Shown piece after piece: positions 8,686 through 19,002 of a DNA stretch of 64,000 bases. Source of the stretch: Rheinheimera soli (GTDB lineage Bacteria > Pseudomonadota > Gammaproteobacteria > Enterobacterales > Alteromonadaceae); assembly GCF_021290985.1 (NCBI RefSeq), contig NZ_JAJOYU010000014.1:50575-114574 (forward strand), written 5' to 3'. The first letter of the stretch is position 1. Each line of letters starts with the position of its first letter. Below the pieces are notes generated by a model. It searched no databases. It worked only from the letters and a program-made list of their open reading frames with translations, and was not told the DNA's origin. The position numbers were made by a program, and so were the translations under genes.

Positions 8686-11568
8686 TTATTCCTGTTGATA
8701 AAGAGGGCGGGGTTTGGCTATGCCGTAGCCTTGAGCGAAGTCGATCCCCATCTCTGTCAGCTTGTGACAAATCTCCATGTTTTCAACGTATTCGGCTACG
8801 GTTTGGATTTTCATCGCCCTGGCTATATCGTGAATAGACTGCACTATGGCGCAATCAAATGGGTCGATCAGCAAGTCGCGGACAAAGCTGCCGTCAATTT
8901 TGACAAAGTCGATAGGGAAGTTTTTCAGATAACCATAGGAAGAAAACCCACTGCCAAAGTCATCCAAAGCAAACTTGCAGCCTAAAGTGCGGAAATGGGA
9001 GATAAAATCCAGCGTTTGATGCACATTTAAAATCGCCATACTTTCAGTGATTTCAAAACACACTTTGGCAAAAGGAATTCGGTATTCACGAAACAATGAG
9101 GCGACATAAGCTTTAAATAACGGATCTGTTAATGAAGCGCCGGATAAATTGATATTGGCTAAACTCAGTTCTGCCAGATGAGCAGGTTGTTGTGCCAGCC
9201 AACGGAAGTAGTTGCGGATCACCCAACGGTCTATTTGTGGCATCAAACCATAACGTTCTGCTGAGCTTAAGAAGCTGCCCGGTGCTATCAACCCTTGATC
9301 CGGCAAAGATAAACGCAATAATAGCTCATAATGCAAACCCGGCTGAGTCTGCTGTATTGCGGCTATAGGCTGCATAAAGAGCACAAAATTATCTTGTTCC
9401 AGTGCCTGACGTAAGGTTTTTAACCACTGAATTTCGGACTGATGCCGTTGCAGCTCTTCATCATCGGCGTTAAACATATGAATACGATTACGGCCCTTTT
9501 CTTTGGCGACAAAACAGGCGGAGTCGGCTTGTTTTAACCAATGTTCAGTACTCTTATTGCCGTCTGAATTTTCCGCCAGACCAATACTGACGCTGATACT
9601 GAACACGCTGTCCTGCCAGATAAAACGAAACTCTTTGACTGTGTCCAACAACTGACGGGCAATAGCAAAAGCCTCATTGCTGCTCAGATCGGGCAGCAAG
9701 ACCACAAATTCGTCACTTTCCAGCCGGGCTAAAATACCTCTGTTATCCAGCACTCTTTGCATTTGATTACTGATTTGGCATAACAAGGCATCACCTGCTC
9801 TGTGGTCACAGGTGGTATTGATCAGTTTAAACTGGTCTATATCCAGATAAAGCAAAGTGGCTTTGTGCTCAGATCGCAACGCCAATTCCAGCTGCTCAAT
9901 AAAATAATGCCGGTTGTATAAAGACGTCAGCGGGTCGTGGGTGGCCAGATAAGCCAGCTGTTCGGTATTTTGTTTATGGGCTGTGATATCGACTATAGAG
10001 CCATGCACATAAGCACTTTGCACGCCGTCCCCTTCTGCCAGCCTGGCCGACATTAAAGCCCAAAATGCTGAACCATCAGAACGCAAACCTCTGATTTCAA
10101 AATTCTTATTGTCACCCAACTGCAGTTGTTTCAGCATCTGCACTCTGTCTTCCGGATTGGCGTAATAACGCGCCATACTGGATTTCGCCACATCCTGCTG
10201 CATTTGCTGCAAATTTTGATAACCCAGCATAGTCAGTAATGCCTGATTGGCTGTAATTAATTGGCCCTGCAAAGTGCTGGTAAACATACCTTCAACAGCA
10301 TTGTGATAAATATCGTAATACTGCTGCAAATGCGCATTCGCCAGGCGCTGATGATCCTGACTTTGTTGTTGAGTGCCTTTGATATTTTGCATCAAGCTGA
10401 AGCTCATCAGCGCCATGCTGCCCATCACAGCCATCAATAGCAGGTATTGCCAGGCCTGAGCTGTGGGTAAATAACCAATTTGCGATAAAGCCAGTACAAC
10501 GATGCAACCAAAGAAAAATGCCCAGCCTAAGGCAAAAGTTTTGGCGGTGCGGTCGCCTTTAATGGCGTGCATCAAGGCAAACAGGGTGTTTACACCTAAA
10601 CATAAAGTGGTGACTACCAATAAGCCCCAGAATCGTAATTGGTTATTGGCGTACAGTGGGCTAAAGAGTAATAACAAGGCGCTGATTAAACACAAATAAA
10701 AGCCAAAACGCCCCAGTATTCCGCCTTGCTGTTTACGGACATGCCAGCTAAACAGTGTCAGGCAAGTGTAGGTTGCCCCGGCGGCCACATACAAAATGGC
10801 CTGATTAATTTCCGGATAGTCGGGCCAAAGCATCGCAAAGGCCAGGCCATTTAAAATAGCCAGCACCAGAGCGCAGTTGATAAAAAAGCCTGAATAATAC
10901 AAATAGAGCCGCTGTTGCACTGAAAAAAACAAAAACAGGTTATAGATCGCCATCAGCAATAAAACACCACATAGCAGGCCATCCAGAATGTTTTTATACA
11001 ACTGGTCCAATACAAAGTTGTTGTGTTGCCATAAGGTCAACTGCACTGGCGCAACTGCTGCATCCTGAACTTTGATAAAGAGGTCAAGTTCCTGGCCTGG
11101 TTCAAAGTTGATTGGAAATGCGAAACTTCGATACGCCAGAGCGCGTTGATAAAAAGGCACCGAAGCACCAGTGCTGCTTAACAGCTGCAGATCATTTTTT
11201 TCCCTGTTGTAGCTGTACACCTGCACCAGATCGGCCAGCGGAAAGTCATAATGCAGTACAGTCTGAATAGGGGTTTGGCCTTTGTAGTGTAAACGGGCAA
11301 ATAACCACAAGGACTGATCTACACTTTGCAGCGACTTTTTGTATTCTGTCACCAGACGAAAGGCATGGTGCCGCTCAGGATCAAAGATCAGCTCTTCCAG
11401 CGGCAAGGCTTTGTGGCTTTGTTGAAAATACAACGAAGGCCCTAATTCCTGACGGCTAAGCTGTTTATCAAAGTGATTCACCTGAGCATGAAAAGCAAAA
11501 ACATTGCTGCAAAACACCAGCAGCATCAGCCACCATAGCTTTAATACATGCTGCAGTTTTGCCTTCAT
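8686..11568 (-). CDS. Membrane GGDEF-EAL protein with 7TM-DISM sensor and PAS domain; probable c-di-GMP phosphodiesterase
   Basis: 960 aa. After a signal peptide comes an extracytoplasmic 7TMR-DISM-type domain (about 30-170), seven membrane helices (about 190-395), a PAS domain (about 410-525), GGDEF (about 540-700) and EAL (about 715-950). The GGDEF signature is degenerate (ESDEF), so cyclase activity is doubtful. The EAL domain keeps the catalytic-type residues: E in ELLLRL, N in INLSG, E in FEITES, DD in LDDFGSGFS, K in VKIDG and E in AEYVEN. The start overlaps the DUF3630 stop (ATGA). Confidence 0.92.
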   Translation of the reverse strand: MKAKLQHVLKLWWLMLLVFCSNVFAFHAQVNHFDKQLSRQELGPSLYFQQSHKALPLEELIFDPERHHAFRLVTEYKKSLQSVDQSLWLFARLHYKGQTPIQTVLHYDFPLADLVQVYSYNREKNDLQLLSSTGASVPFYQRALAYRSFAFPINFEPGQELDLFIKVQDAAVAPVQLTLWQHNNFVLDQLYKNILDGLLCGVLLLMAIYNLFLFFSVQQRLYLYYSGFFINCALVLAILNGLAFAMLWPDYPEINQAILYVAAGATYTCLTLFSWHVRKQQGGILGRFGFYLCLISALLLLFSPLYANNQLRFWGLLVVTTLCLGVNTLFALMHAIKGDRTAKTFALGWAFFFGCIVVLALSQIGYLPTAQAWQYLLLMAVMGSMALMSFSLMQNIKGTQQQSQDHQRLANAHLQQYYDIYHNAVEGMFTSTLQGQLITANQALLTMLGYQNLQQMQQDVAKSSMARYYANPEDRVQMLKQLQLGDNKNFEIRGLRSDGSAFWALMSARLAEGDGVQSAYVHGSIVDITAHKQNTEQLAYLATHDPLTSLYNRHYFIEQLELALRSEHKATLLYLDIDQFKLINTTCDHRAGDALLCQISNQMQRVLDNRGILARLESDEFVVLLPDLSSNEAFAIARQLLDTVKEFRFIWQDSVFSISVSIGLAENSDGNKSTEHWLKQADSACFVAKEKGRNRIHMFNADDEELQRHQSEIQWLKTLRQALEQDNFVLFMQPIAAIQQTQPGLHYELLLRLSLPDQGLIAPGSFLSSAERYGLMPQIDRWVIRNYFRWLAQQPAHLAELSLANINLSGASLTDPLFKAYVASLFREYRIPFAKVCFEITESMAILNVHQTLDFISHFRTLGCKFALDDFGSGFSSYGYLKNFPIDFVKIDGSFVRDLLIDPFDCAIVQSIHDIARAMKIQTVAEYVENMEICHKLTEMGIDFAQGYGIAKPRPLYQQE

Positions 11569-11876
11569 CCGATCCTCAAATTACTGAATTCTTTTGCTAA
11601 TTCTGACAGTAACATAGCGCTGCCCGCACTGTCAGCCGTCACCCAAAAACTTTCGCTGTAGTCTTCATAACAAAAAGTAAAAGGGTGATCCGCGAAACTA
11701 AAACCCAGCTCCACCCTGTCTGCGCCGTAAGATAAAGTGCCGGTTCGGATTGAGCTTTGTGCAAACCATAGCTTGCACTGCTGCACTTGTTCAAACCGCA
11801 TCGGCCATAAAGGGGTCAGCAGCAGCTGTTTTGGCTCAACTTGGACAATAAAACTGTTTATAGCACTTTGGTTCAT
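11565..11876 (-). CDS. DUF3630-like protein
   Basis: 103 aa from the ATG at 11876, preferred over a start 22 codons upstream because GGAAG precedes it and the longer form would overlap selO. The sequence (VELGFSFADHPFTFCYEDYSESFWV) has the look of the DUF3630 family, found in marine gammaproteobacteria and of unknown function. It sits 10 bp after the selO stop and overlaps the next gene by four bases, so selO, this gene and the GGDEF-EAL gene are probably one transcript. Confidence 0.62.
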   Translation of the reverse strand: MNQSAINSFIVQVEPKQLLLTPLWPMRFEQVQQCKLWFAQSSIRTGTLSYGADRVELGFSFADHPFTFCYEDYSESFWVTADSAGSAMLLSELAKEFSNLRIG

Positions 11877-11886
11877 AAGGCTTCCG

Positions 11887-13335
11887 TTAACTGCTGCAGG
11901 AGATATCCATTCCTTTGCCCCAATCTGGTGGCGGGGCGGCAAAGGCTTCTTTGCCTGGTTGTGGCTGGTAAGGATTCTGCAGTACCTGCATCAGTTCATG
12001 TAAAGGTGCTGTGTTCCCTTGTTCTGCAGCTTCAATGGCTTGTTGAGCTAAGTAGTTTCTCAATATATACAATGGGTTGACGCTATTCATCAGGTTTTTA
12101 CGTTCAAGTTGTGTGCCTGGCTCCAGCATCAGACGAGCACGATACAATTCTGCCCATTGGTCAAAAGCGGCGAGATCCAGCATATGATCCCGCACAGAAG
12201 AACCTGTTGCGTCATCCGCAAAATCAGCCAGACGGCGGAAACTTAAACTGTAGTCTTGTTGCTGTTGCTGCAATATAGCCAGCCATTGGCCTATTAAAGC
12301 GCGGTCTGTTGGCTGTTGTGTGCTAAGACCCAGCTTCTTGCCCATCAATGTCATGTAGTGATCCACCAAGGTCGGTTCATACAAGCCAAGTGCCGAGCGT
12401 AAATCTTCGACTTCAATCAAAGGGGACAACGCATGCGCCAGCGCATTGAGATTCCACAACCCTATACCTGGTTGTTCATCAAAGGCATAACGGCCACTGT
12501 GATCCGAATGATTGCAGATATAACCCGGCTGATAATCATCTAAAAAAGCATAAGGGCCGTAATCAAAGCTAATCCCTAAAATCGACATATTGTCTGTGTT
12601 CATCACACCATGATTAAAACCTACGGCCTGCCACTGGCTAATCAGTTCTGCGGTACGCACTACGACTTGTTGCAACATAGCCAAAGCGGGATTTGCGGCA
12701 TTCAGGCAGTCGGGGAAATGCTGCTGCACTGTAAAATCGACCAGCCGTTGTAGCTGGTTCTTATCGCCAGTGTAAAAACAATGTTCAAAGTGACCAAAAC
12801 GGATATGGCTTGGGCAAACGCGGATCACCATAGCCCCTTGCTCTATAGTTTCGCGTTGCACCGGCTCGGTGCTTCCGACCAGACTTAATGCTCTGCTGGT
12901 AGCTATACCTAAATGATGCATAGCTTCGGAGGCTAAAAACTCACGGATGCTGGAGCGTAATACAGCACGACCATCACCAAAACGTGAATAAGGGGTGCGG
13001 CCAGCCCCTTTCAAATGTAAATCGTAACGCAGGCCATCGCGGCCCTGAATATCCCCCAACAGCAAACCACGACCATCGCCTAGTTCTGGGTTGTATTGAC
13101 CAAACTGGTGGCCCGCGTACTTTTGCGCTACTGGCTTGCTGCCGGCAAACAGCTTTTTACCACTTAAATAGTCAGCGGCATCTGTTTGGCTAAAAAACGC
13201 GGTGGGGAGTTGCAACAAAGCTGCTGTATCAGCACTAAAGGCTAAAAGTTTGGGCTCTGCAAATGGAGTCACAGCGACAGCGCTGACTAAATCAGGCAAA
13301 TGCGTAGCATAAGTGGAACTTAAAATAAGTGACAT
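11887..13335 (-). CDS. selO: Protein adenylyltransferase SelO (YdiU family)
   Basis: 482 aa from ATG 13335 (a TTG four codons earlier is possible). SelO is a pseudokinase-fold enzyme that transfers AMP to protein hydroxyl groups. Family landmarks are KYAGHQFGQYNPELGDGRG near residue 75, LKGAGRTPYSRFGDGRAVLR near 110, HGVMNTDNMSILG (catalytic loop equivalent, near 240) and FDYGPYAFLDDY. The C-terminal ISCSS keeps a cysteine where some eukaryotic homologues have selenocysteine. Length matches the family. Confidence 0.95.
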   Translation of the reverse strand: MSLILSSTYATHLPDLVSAVAVTPFAEPKLLAFSADTAALLQLPTAFFSQTDAADYLSGKKLFAGSKPVAQKYAGHQFGQYNPELGDGRGLLLGDIQGRDGLRYDLHLKGAGRTPYSRFGDGRAVLRSSIREFLASEAMHHLGIATSRALSLVGSTEPVQRETIEQGAMVIRVCPSHIRFGHFEHCFYTGDKNQLQRLVDFTVQQHFPDCLNAANPALAMLQQVVVRTAELISQWQAVGFNHGVMNTDNMSILGISFDYGPYAFLDDYQPGYICNHSDHSGRYAFDEQPGIGLWNLNALAHALSPLIEVEDLRSALGLYEPTLVDHYMTLMGKKLGLSTQQPTDRALIGQWLAILQQQQQDYSLSFRRLADFADDATGSSVRDHMLDLAAFDQWAELYRARLMLEPGTQLERKNLMNSVNPLYILRNYLAQQAIEAAEQGNTAPLHELMQVLQNPYQPQPGKEAFAAPPPDWGKGMDISCSS

Positions 13336-13524
13336 AACCAATCCCAAAACTGCGATGGCCTATTGTGGTTGCTGTATCTGCTTAGCTCAAGCGCTTTCTG
13401 GTGTTGAGGCTGCACTTTGGATGTATTTTGCGCTCTGACTTGTATAAACAAGTGCTTAGGTCTTTAATGGACAAAAGATCTAAAAAAATAAACCCAAAGT
13501 CCATATTTAGGGAGAATACCAATA

Positions 13525-13833
13525 ATGCGATTTATGCCGTTGATAGTATTAGTTTTAATCGGGTTCTCTGTACCAGCTATGGCACAAGACCCTGTCGCTG
13601 GAAAAACCAAAGCTGCGGTCTGCGCTGCTTGCCATGGTGCAGAAGGGGTGTCTGTTATTCCGGATTACCCGAACTTAGCAGGGCAAAAAGTGAAGTATCT
13701 GGAGAGCTCTATTAAAGCTTACCGTGATGGTCAGCGTAAACATGCGGTGATGTCGCCTATGGCGGCAGGTTTGTCTGATGCGGATATTTTGGATTTAGCG
13801 GCCTATTTTGCGGCCTTGCCTGCAAATAAATAG
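13525..13833 (+). CDS. Small periplasmic class I cytochrome c
   Basis: 102 aa with a cleavable signal peptide (about 20 residues, ending PAMA) and a single haem-attachment motif CAACH at about residues 33-37. The distal Met is likely in [13 protein letters not shown], and the C-terminal helix is typical ([10 protein letters not shown]). It resembles single-domain c4/c5-type cytochromes that shuttle electrons to terminal oxidases. ATG start with GGGAG upstream. Confidence 0.9.
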   Translation: MRFMPLIVLVLIGFSVPAMAQDPVAGKTKAAVCAACHGAEGVSVIPDYPNLAGQKVKYLESSIKAYRDGQRKHAVMSPMAAGLSDADILDLAAYFAALPANK

Positions 13834-13884
13834 TGATGGGTTGTAACAGGGCGGCCGCTGGAAGCTGCCGCCAAATGCGGAAAA

Positions 13885-14142
13885 TCAGTTTTTATCTGCG
13901 GGCTCTTCTGGGGAAACCAGCCACTGCAAACCCACATTTAAAACGCCGTTTATTACATCTGGCAGCAAAGAAGAATCCGGCTTTTGGTGTTGCTGTTCTG
14001 CATTTTGGCGATTGGTTGCTGCATTGGAAGTGGCACCTTCGATAAAGTCTTCAGCCACACGCTGGTGATTGTAGCTACTGCATCCAGTCATTAATGCTGC
14101 ACTTGCCAGAATGGCAATAAAACCAAATCCATGTTTTTGCAT
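13885..14142 (-). CDS. Small lipoprotein of unknown function
   Basis: 85 aa with a lipoprotein signal peptide ending in the lipobox LMTGC (Cys at about residue 21), so the mature form should be acylated and membrane anchored. The rest is polar with a Q/N-rich stretch (TNRQNAEQQHQK) and an aromatic C-terminal part (GLQWLVSPEEP). No family is recognised. It lies upstream of recQ on the same strand with an 88-bp gap. Confidence 0.65.
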   Translation of the reverse strand: MQKHGFGFIAILASAALMTGCSSYNHQRVAEDFIEGATSNAATNRQNAEQQHQKPDSSLLPDVINGVLNVGLQWLVSPEEPADKN

Positions 14143-14230
14143 AAGCTTTTCCTTTACTGCTTGGTGATGGGTCTAAAGCTGCAGTTGAGGCGACAGGTTA
14201 ATCTGAATGCTTTTTAGTGTCAATGTAACG

Positions 14231-16045
14231 TTAATCACCTGCTAAATAATCGCTGATTAAATCAAGGAAATCTGCGCCATAGCGGCCCAGTTTAGTCTGG
14301 CCTACACCGCTGATGGCTAAGAACTCCACGCTATTGGTGGGGCAGGCTTGCGCCATTTCTATCAGCGTTGCGTCTGAGAACACCACAAAAGGTGGCACGT
14401 CGTCGCGTTCAGCTATGGCTTTACGCAGCACTTTTAAGCGGGCGAACAGCTTACGGTCATAGTTTTGTGGCGCTGTGGTTTTGCTACTGCTGCTTGCTTT
14501 GGTTTGCACCAGGCGTGGCACAGCCAGTTGCAGGCTTTGTTCGGCCCGGAGTACAGCCCGTGCAGCTTCCTGTAGTTTTAATACCGAGTGCTGGCTGATG
14601 TCCTGCTGCAATAAACCACAATGCACCAACTGGCGCAAAATACTCAGCCAATAATCGTGTGACTGATCTTTGCCTATGGCAAAGGTGGATAACTTATCGT
14701 GACCCAGTTCGTGAATGCGGCTGGTTTGGCTGCCACGTAATACGTCGATGACATGGTTCATGCCAAAACTTTGGTTCACTCTGTAGACACAGGACAAGGC
14801 TTTTCGCGCCAGTTCAGTGGCATCAAACTGTTTGGGTGGGTCTATACAGATATCGCAGTTGCCACAAGGTTTCTGACTGGATTCACCAAAATAGTTCAGC
14901 AGCACTAGACGCCGGCAGGTTTGAGCCTGAGCAAAAGCTGCCATCTGGTTAAAGCGCTGCAACGCGACTTCGGTTCTGCTGTTGTTTTCGTCTTTTTCTA
15001 TCCAGCTGCGCATCCGGGCTATATCGGCGGGGTCGACCAGCATTAAAGCTTCAGCGGGCACACCGTCACGGCCGGCGCGGCCTGTTTCCTGATAATAAGC
15101 TTCTATGGTGCGGGGTAATTCAAAGTGGATCACAAACCGAATATTGGATTTATTGACGCCCATACCAAAAGCTACAGTGGCGATAATCAGCTGAATTTGG
15201 TCTTTTTTAAAGGCTTCCTGCACCGAGTTGCGTTGCTCGTTAGTTAAGCCAGCGTGATAAGCCGCCACCTGAAAACCTTTGCCCGCCAGTTGTTCGGTCA
15301 GCTCGTCGACTTTGCGACGTGAAGCACAATAAATAATGCCACTTTGTTGTTCCTGCAGTTTCAGGTAATTCACCACCTGTTCCAGCGGGCGGAATTTTTC
15401 CTGCACTGTGTAGCGGATATTAGGCCGGTCAAAGCTGCCGACTGAGACATAAGGTTGTTGCAAGTTCAACTGACGGCTGATGTCTTTTTGCGTGGCTGGA
15501 TCGGCTGTGGCTGTCAGAGCCATCATAGGCACATGCGGGAAATACTGCTTGAGCTGCGCCAGTTCAGTGTAATGAGGCCTGAAGTCGTGACCCCACTGCG
15601 AAATACAGTGCGCTTCGTCTATGGCAAACAAACTAACACCCACTTCCGCCAGGCGCGACATAAAATCAGCTTGCAACAAACGCTCTGGCGCCAGATACAG
15701 CAGTTTGAGTTGCTGATTGCGTAAACGCCGGATCACATCCTGAATTTCTTCTCTGCTTTGGCTGCTGTTTATAAACTCAGCGGCAATACCGTTGGCCTGC
15801 AACGCGTCGACCTGATCTTTCATCAGCGACATTAAAGGCGAGACCACCACGGTGACATAAGGCAGCAGCAGAGCAGGTAACTGATAACACAGTGATTTTC
15901 CGCCACCTGTTGGCATCAGGACAAAAGTGTCCTGACCACTCAGGCAAGCCTGGATCACCTCCAGTTGTCCATGACGGAACTGACTGTAACCAAAAGCTTG
16001 TTTTAAGGTGTCGAACAATAGTTGTGGCAAAGGACAAGGCTGCAT
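14231..16045 (-). CDS. recQ: ATP-dependent DNA helicase RecQ
   Basis: 604 aa, the usual length. The 3'-5' helicase core has Walker A ([13 protein letters not shown]), the DEAH-type box ([19 protein letters not shown]), motif III (ALTATAD) and motif VI ([10 protein letters not shown]). The RecQ zinc-binding region follows ([10 protein letters not shown] ... CGNCDIC), and a C-terminal HRDC domain covers about 525-600 ([20 protein letters not shown]). It acts in recombination and replication fork repair. ATG start at 16045. Confidence 0.97.
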   Translation of the reverse strand: MQPCPLPQLLFDTLKQAFGYSQFRHGQLEVIQACLSGQDTFVLMPTGGGKSLCYQLPALLLPYVTVVVSPLMSLMKDQVDALQANGIAAEFINSSQSREEIQDVIRRLRNQQLKLLYLAPERLLQADFMSRLAEVGVSLFAIDEAHCISQWGHDFRPHYTELAQLKQYFPHVPMMALTATADPATQKDISRQLNLQQPYVSVGSFDRPNIRYTVQEKFRPLEQVVNYLKLQEQQSGIIYCASRRKVDELTEQLAGKGFQVAAYHAGLTNEQRNSVQEAFKKDQIQLIIATVAFGMGVNKSNIRFVIHFELPRTIEAYYQETGRAGRDGVPAEALMLVDPADIARMRSWIEKDENNSRTEVALQRFNQMAAFAQAQTCRRLVLLNYFGESSQKPCGNCDICIDPPKQFDATELARKALSCVYRVNQSFGMNHVIDVLRGSQTSRIHELGHDKLSTFAIGKDQSHDYWLSILRQLVHCGLLQQDISQHSVLKLQEAARAVLRAEQSLQLAVPRLVQTKASSSSKTTAPQNYDRKLFARLKVLRKAIAERDDVPPFVVFSDATLIEMAQACPTNSVEFLAISGVGQTKLGRYGADFLDLISDYLAGD

Positions 16046-16159
16046 TATGAAAAATCTGGCGCATTGTAATCAAAAGCAGCGGAACTGTCTTGGGCATTGT
16101 GTCATTGGCTCTGCTGGGATAGATTGTTCACTGCTCCTACCAGTAAAGTTGAGAACCTT

Positions 16160-16612
16160 ATGCACGCCGATCAGTTACTGCCTTTTATCGCCAATACCTT
16201 TGACCAGATGCCTTTTAACCGTTTGTTATGTTTAAAAGTCACCCGTTTTGATGAACAACAAGCAGAAGTGCGTTTTGACTGGGCAGGTCAGCTGGTGGGG
16301 AACCCGGTGCAGCAGATTTTACATGGTGGTGTGATAGCTTCTGTGCTTGATGTGGTCGGAGGCCTGATGGCCGTGTCCAGCGCTTTAAGCCGTTTCGGTG
16401 ATATAGCAGACGCTGAACTGGCGGAAAAACTCGGCAAAATGAGCACCATAGATATTCGTACTGACTATTTACGTCCTGGTCGTGGTCAGCAGTTTATTGC
16501 GACAGCACAAGTGATCCGCACTGGCAATAAGGTCTGTGTTTGCCGCATGGAGTTACACAACGAACAAGGTATTCATATTGCCTTGGGTACTGGTACTTAT
16601 TTAGTCGGTTGA
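16160..16612 (+). CDS. Hotdog-fold thioesterase (YigI/PaaI family)
   Basis: 150 aa from ATG 16160 (GAGAA upstream; earlier in-frame starts run into the recQ promoter region). The sequence HGGVIASVLDVVGGLMAV carries the hotdog HGG(V/A) motif with the acidic residue on the long helix, and TDYLRPG is the usual second strand. Such enzymes hydrolyse acyl-CoA thioesters; the substrate is not predictable from sequence. It is divergent from recQ, an arrangement also known for yigI homologues. Confidence 0.82.
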   Translation: MHADQLLPFIANTFDQMPFNRLLCLKVTRFDEQQAEVRFDWAGQLVGNPVQQILHGGVIASVLDVVGGLMAVSSALSRFGDIADAELAEKLGKMSTIDIRTDYLRPGRGQQFIATAQVIRTGNKVCVCRMELHNEQGIHIALGTGTYLVG

Positions 16613-16740
16613 TCCGCTTTTAGCCAGATTTATCTGATATTGCGCCAGTTTTAATACCGTTGTCTTACCTTTGTGACACTGGTCACGTACAATGCGCGCC
16701 TTAAGTCGACAGAGGTCGGCGGCTGCAGGTGGTGGTAACT

Positions 16741-17646
16741 ATGTCGTTAAGTCCGGCGCAAAAAATAGGTGGTGCCTTTGCCGCCAGTGCTTATACCTTG
16801 TGGGGTATAGCTCCGCTTTATTTTAAACAAATTGATTTTGTACCTGCGCAGGAAATTCTGATCCACAGAGTCGTCTGGTCTTTTGTGTTGCTGATGCTGA
16901 TTGTATTTGCGATGCAGCAATGGAGCAAAGTGCAGCAGATTTTAAGCCAACCTAAAATGGTATTGGCTTTGTTGGGCACCTCGCTGATTTTAGGCGGCAA
17001 CTGGGGTTTGTTTATCTGGGCTGTGAATAATCATCATATGCTGGATGCCAGTTTAGGCTATTACATCAACCCTTTATTGAATGTGCTGCTGGGTATGTTT
17101 TTTCTCGGCGAGCGTTTGCGTAAGTTTCAGTGGCTTGCTTTATCGCTGGCTGCAACAGGTGTGTTGATCCAGTTGGTTACTTTTGGTTCTGTACCCTGGA
17201 TAGCATTAACGCTGGCCTGTACTTTTGCTCTTTATGGTTTATTCCGGAAAAAGCTGGCTATTGATGCCATTACCGGACTCTTTATTGAATCCCTGCTGTT
17301 ATTGCCTTTGGCCTTGTATTACTGGTGGCAGTTTGCAGACAGCAGCGCAGCTGATTTCAGTCAAAACAGCTGGAGTTTAAATCTGTGGCTGATGGCTGCA
17401 GGTTTTGTCACTACAGTGCCTTTGCTGTTTTTTATTGCTGGTGCAAAACGCTTACAGTTATCGACCATGGGCTTTTTCCAGTATATAGGCCCTAGTTTTA
17501 TGTTTGTATTTGGGGTCTGGTTGTACAACGAAACCTTAACCACAGCAAAGCTGGTAACCTTTGGTTTTATCTGGCTGGCACTGCTTGTTTATTCACTGGA
17601 TGCTTATTTGGCGTTACGGAAAAAACCAGCAGTTCAGGTCCTTTAA
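16741..17646 (+). CDS. rarD: RarD-type EamA-family transporter
   Basis: 301 aa with ten hydrophobic helices in two five-helix EamA repeats. The conserved N-terminal segment YTLWGIAPLYFKQID and GLFIWAVNNHHMLDASLGYYINP are typical of RarD. The exporter's substrate is unknown; the name comes from chloramphenicol sensitivity phenotypes in relatives. ATG 16741 is preferred to the GTG four codons upstream. Confidence 0.88.
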   Translation: MSLSPAQKIGGAFAASAYTLWGIAPLYFKQIDFVPAQEILIHRVVWSFVLLMLIVFAMQQWSKVQQILSQPKMVLALLGTSLILGGNWGLFIWAVNNHHMLDASLGYYINPLLNVLLGMFFLGERLRKFQWLALSLAATGVLIQLVTFGSVPWIALTLACTFALYGLFRKKLAIDAITGLFIESLLLLPLALYYWWQFADSSAADFSQNSWSLNLWLMAAGFVTTVPLLFFIAGAKRLQLSTMGFFQYIGPSFMFVFGVWLYNETLTTAKLVTFGFIWLALLVYSLDAYLALRKKPAVQVL

Positions 17647-17671
17647 ATTACCCAAATTAATTAAAGCAGCA

Positions 17672-17756
17672 GCTAGGCGACAAGCGATGGCGACCCCAAG
17701 AGCATAGTGGTCTTATGCGACTGGGGCGACAGAGAGTAGTCAACAACGCTGCGGGT
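17672..17756 (+). repeat. REP-like intergenic palindromic element, copy 1
   Basis: About 85 bp between rarD and the VOC gene. Its centre folds as an imperfect hairpin, CCCCA-(G)AGCATAG ... CTTATGCGAC-TGGGG, followed by GCGACAGAGAGTAGTCAACAA. A clearly related element lies in inverse orientation near 58184-58270, sharing the CCCCA..GAGCATAG..TGGGGCGA core and the AGTCAACAA tail. It may also serve as a bidirectional terminator here. Confidence 0.6.
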
Positions 17757-18170
17757 TTAAGTAAGAAGGGTGGGTGGCCCTTTAATTTCGACTGTATTGC
17801 CTTCAGGGTCCTGAATATAAATCGACGGGCCCTGACCTTCAGCGCCATAACGCGATTCAACAGGGCCTGTGGTCACGCCTTTGCCTTGAAAATATAACTG
17901 CAAAGCTTTGGGTTCAAAAGGCTCAATGCGTAAACATAAGTGATCCATGTTGTGCCCTTCGAGGCCTGGTGCCTTGCCACCTTGTTGCCCCAAAGCTTGA
18001 TCCACTGGTACTAAATCAATCAGGCTAGTGCCGGCCCTTAATTGATACAAACCTAAATCGGTTTCTTCGCGCTCTAAGCTACAACCCAGCACTTGCTGAT
18101 AAAACTCCAGCATCAGTTGCAGGTTCTTCACCCGCAATACCACGTGGTCAATCTGAATTATTCGGAACAT
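17757..18170 (-). CDS. VOC (glyoxalase/dioxygenase fold) protein
   Basis: 137 aa, a single vicinal-oxygen-chelate domain. Likely metal ligands are the His in IQIDHVVLRV (residue about 9), the His in NMDHLCLRI (about 75) and the Glu in GNTVEIKGP (about 129), which match the H/H/E set of the fold. Related proteins are glyoxalase-like or bleomycin-resistance-like, and the substrate cannot be assigned. ATG start at 18170. Confidence 0.82.
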   Translation of the reverse strand: MFRIIQIDHVVLRVKNLQLMLEFYQQVLGCSLEREETDLGLYQLRAGTSLIDLVPVDQALGQQGGKAPGLEGHNMDHLCLRIEPFEPKALQLYFQGKGVTTGPVESRYGAEGQGPSIYIQDPEGNTVEIKGPPTLLT

Positions 18171-18185
18171 TGTTGCTTCATTTCA

Positions 18186-18860
18186 TCAGCCTTGTGGATG
18201 GAAGATTAACAGAGCTGCTATACGAGCCGCCAGTTCAAGCTGGGTTTGGGCCGTTAAACCCGGTCTGAGCCAAACCCTGCCGTTTTCTAACACTTCAACC
18301 TGTGCTATGGCTCCTTGTTCATCGGTCAGCAAGTAGCCTGCAGGTGCCAGTGTTGGGTAAGCCGTTTCTGCCAGAATATGCAGTGATCGAATTTTGATCG
18401 AACGGTCTGATAACTGACTATAGCCTACAAATTGGTTATCCCATTCCGGGTTCAGGTAGAAAGTTAAATCTGCTATTCCTTTAATGCCACAAGCCATAGC
18501 AGGTTTCTGCCCTCTGTTGGATCGTGCGGGCCAGCGAGCCATCGTTGTTAATTGACTACGATCCACACATTCCAGATATTGCCACTGCTGACCATCTGTG
18601 ACTGTTAACTTGTAGGCTGATAGTTGAGGATCTGAGGGTAAACCTAACAGTGCTAAACCAAAACCAGAGACGGGATTTTTACTTGGGTTTGTTGTATGCC
18701 ATGGGCCAAAGCTTAATGAACTGTCCCACTGCCTGGCTGCTGTGGAGGTCACCTGATAAGGATCTACTTGTTGAAATGCTTTAATGCTGTCGATTTGCTT
18801 CGCATGGAGAGTGAAAATTGTCGCTAAAGCAAGAATGGTGATTGCGCCGGATAGCCGCAT
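18186..18860 (-). CDS. Exported protein of unknown function
   Basis: 224 aa with an N-terminal hydrophobic signal (MRLSGAITILALATIFTLHA). The mature protein has two cysteines (YLECVDR and AMACGIKG) and many Trp/Tyr residues. It looks like a secreted or periplasmic beta-rich protein, and I recognise no family. It lies 15 bp upstream of the VOC gene on the same strand, so the two may be co-transcribed. Confidence 0.6.
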   Translation of the reverse strand: MRLSGAITILALATIFTLHAKQIDSIKAFQQVDPYQVTSTAARQWDSSLSFGPWHTTNPSKNPVSGFGLALLGLPSDPQLSAYKLTVTDGQQWQYLECVDRSQLTTMARWPARSNRGQKPAMACGIKGIADLTFYLNPEWDNQFVGYSQLSDRSIKIRSLHILAETAYPTLAPAGYLLTDEQGAIAQVEVLENGRVWLRPGLTAQTQLELAARIAALLIFHPQG

Positions 18861-19002
18861 TTTGGGTTCCTTCTGTGAGGTTTCGTCAAATAGCTGTTGT
18901 CCCTGTGCTCAAAGTATTCATCCTGATTATTTAGCATCCTAAGTATAGGCGACACAAATCAGCCGTTTCTGTAACCCAAAGTAGAAAATTGTCATGAAAA
19001 TG

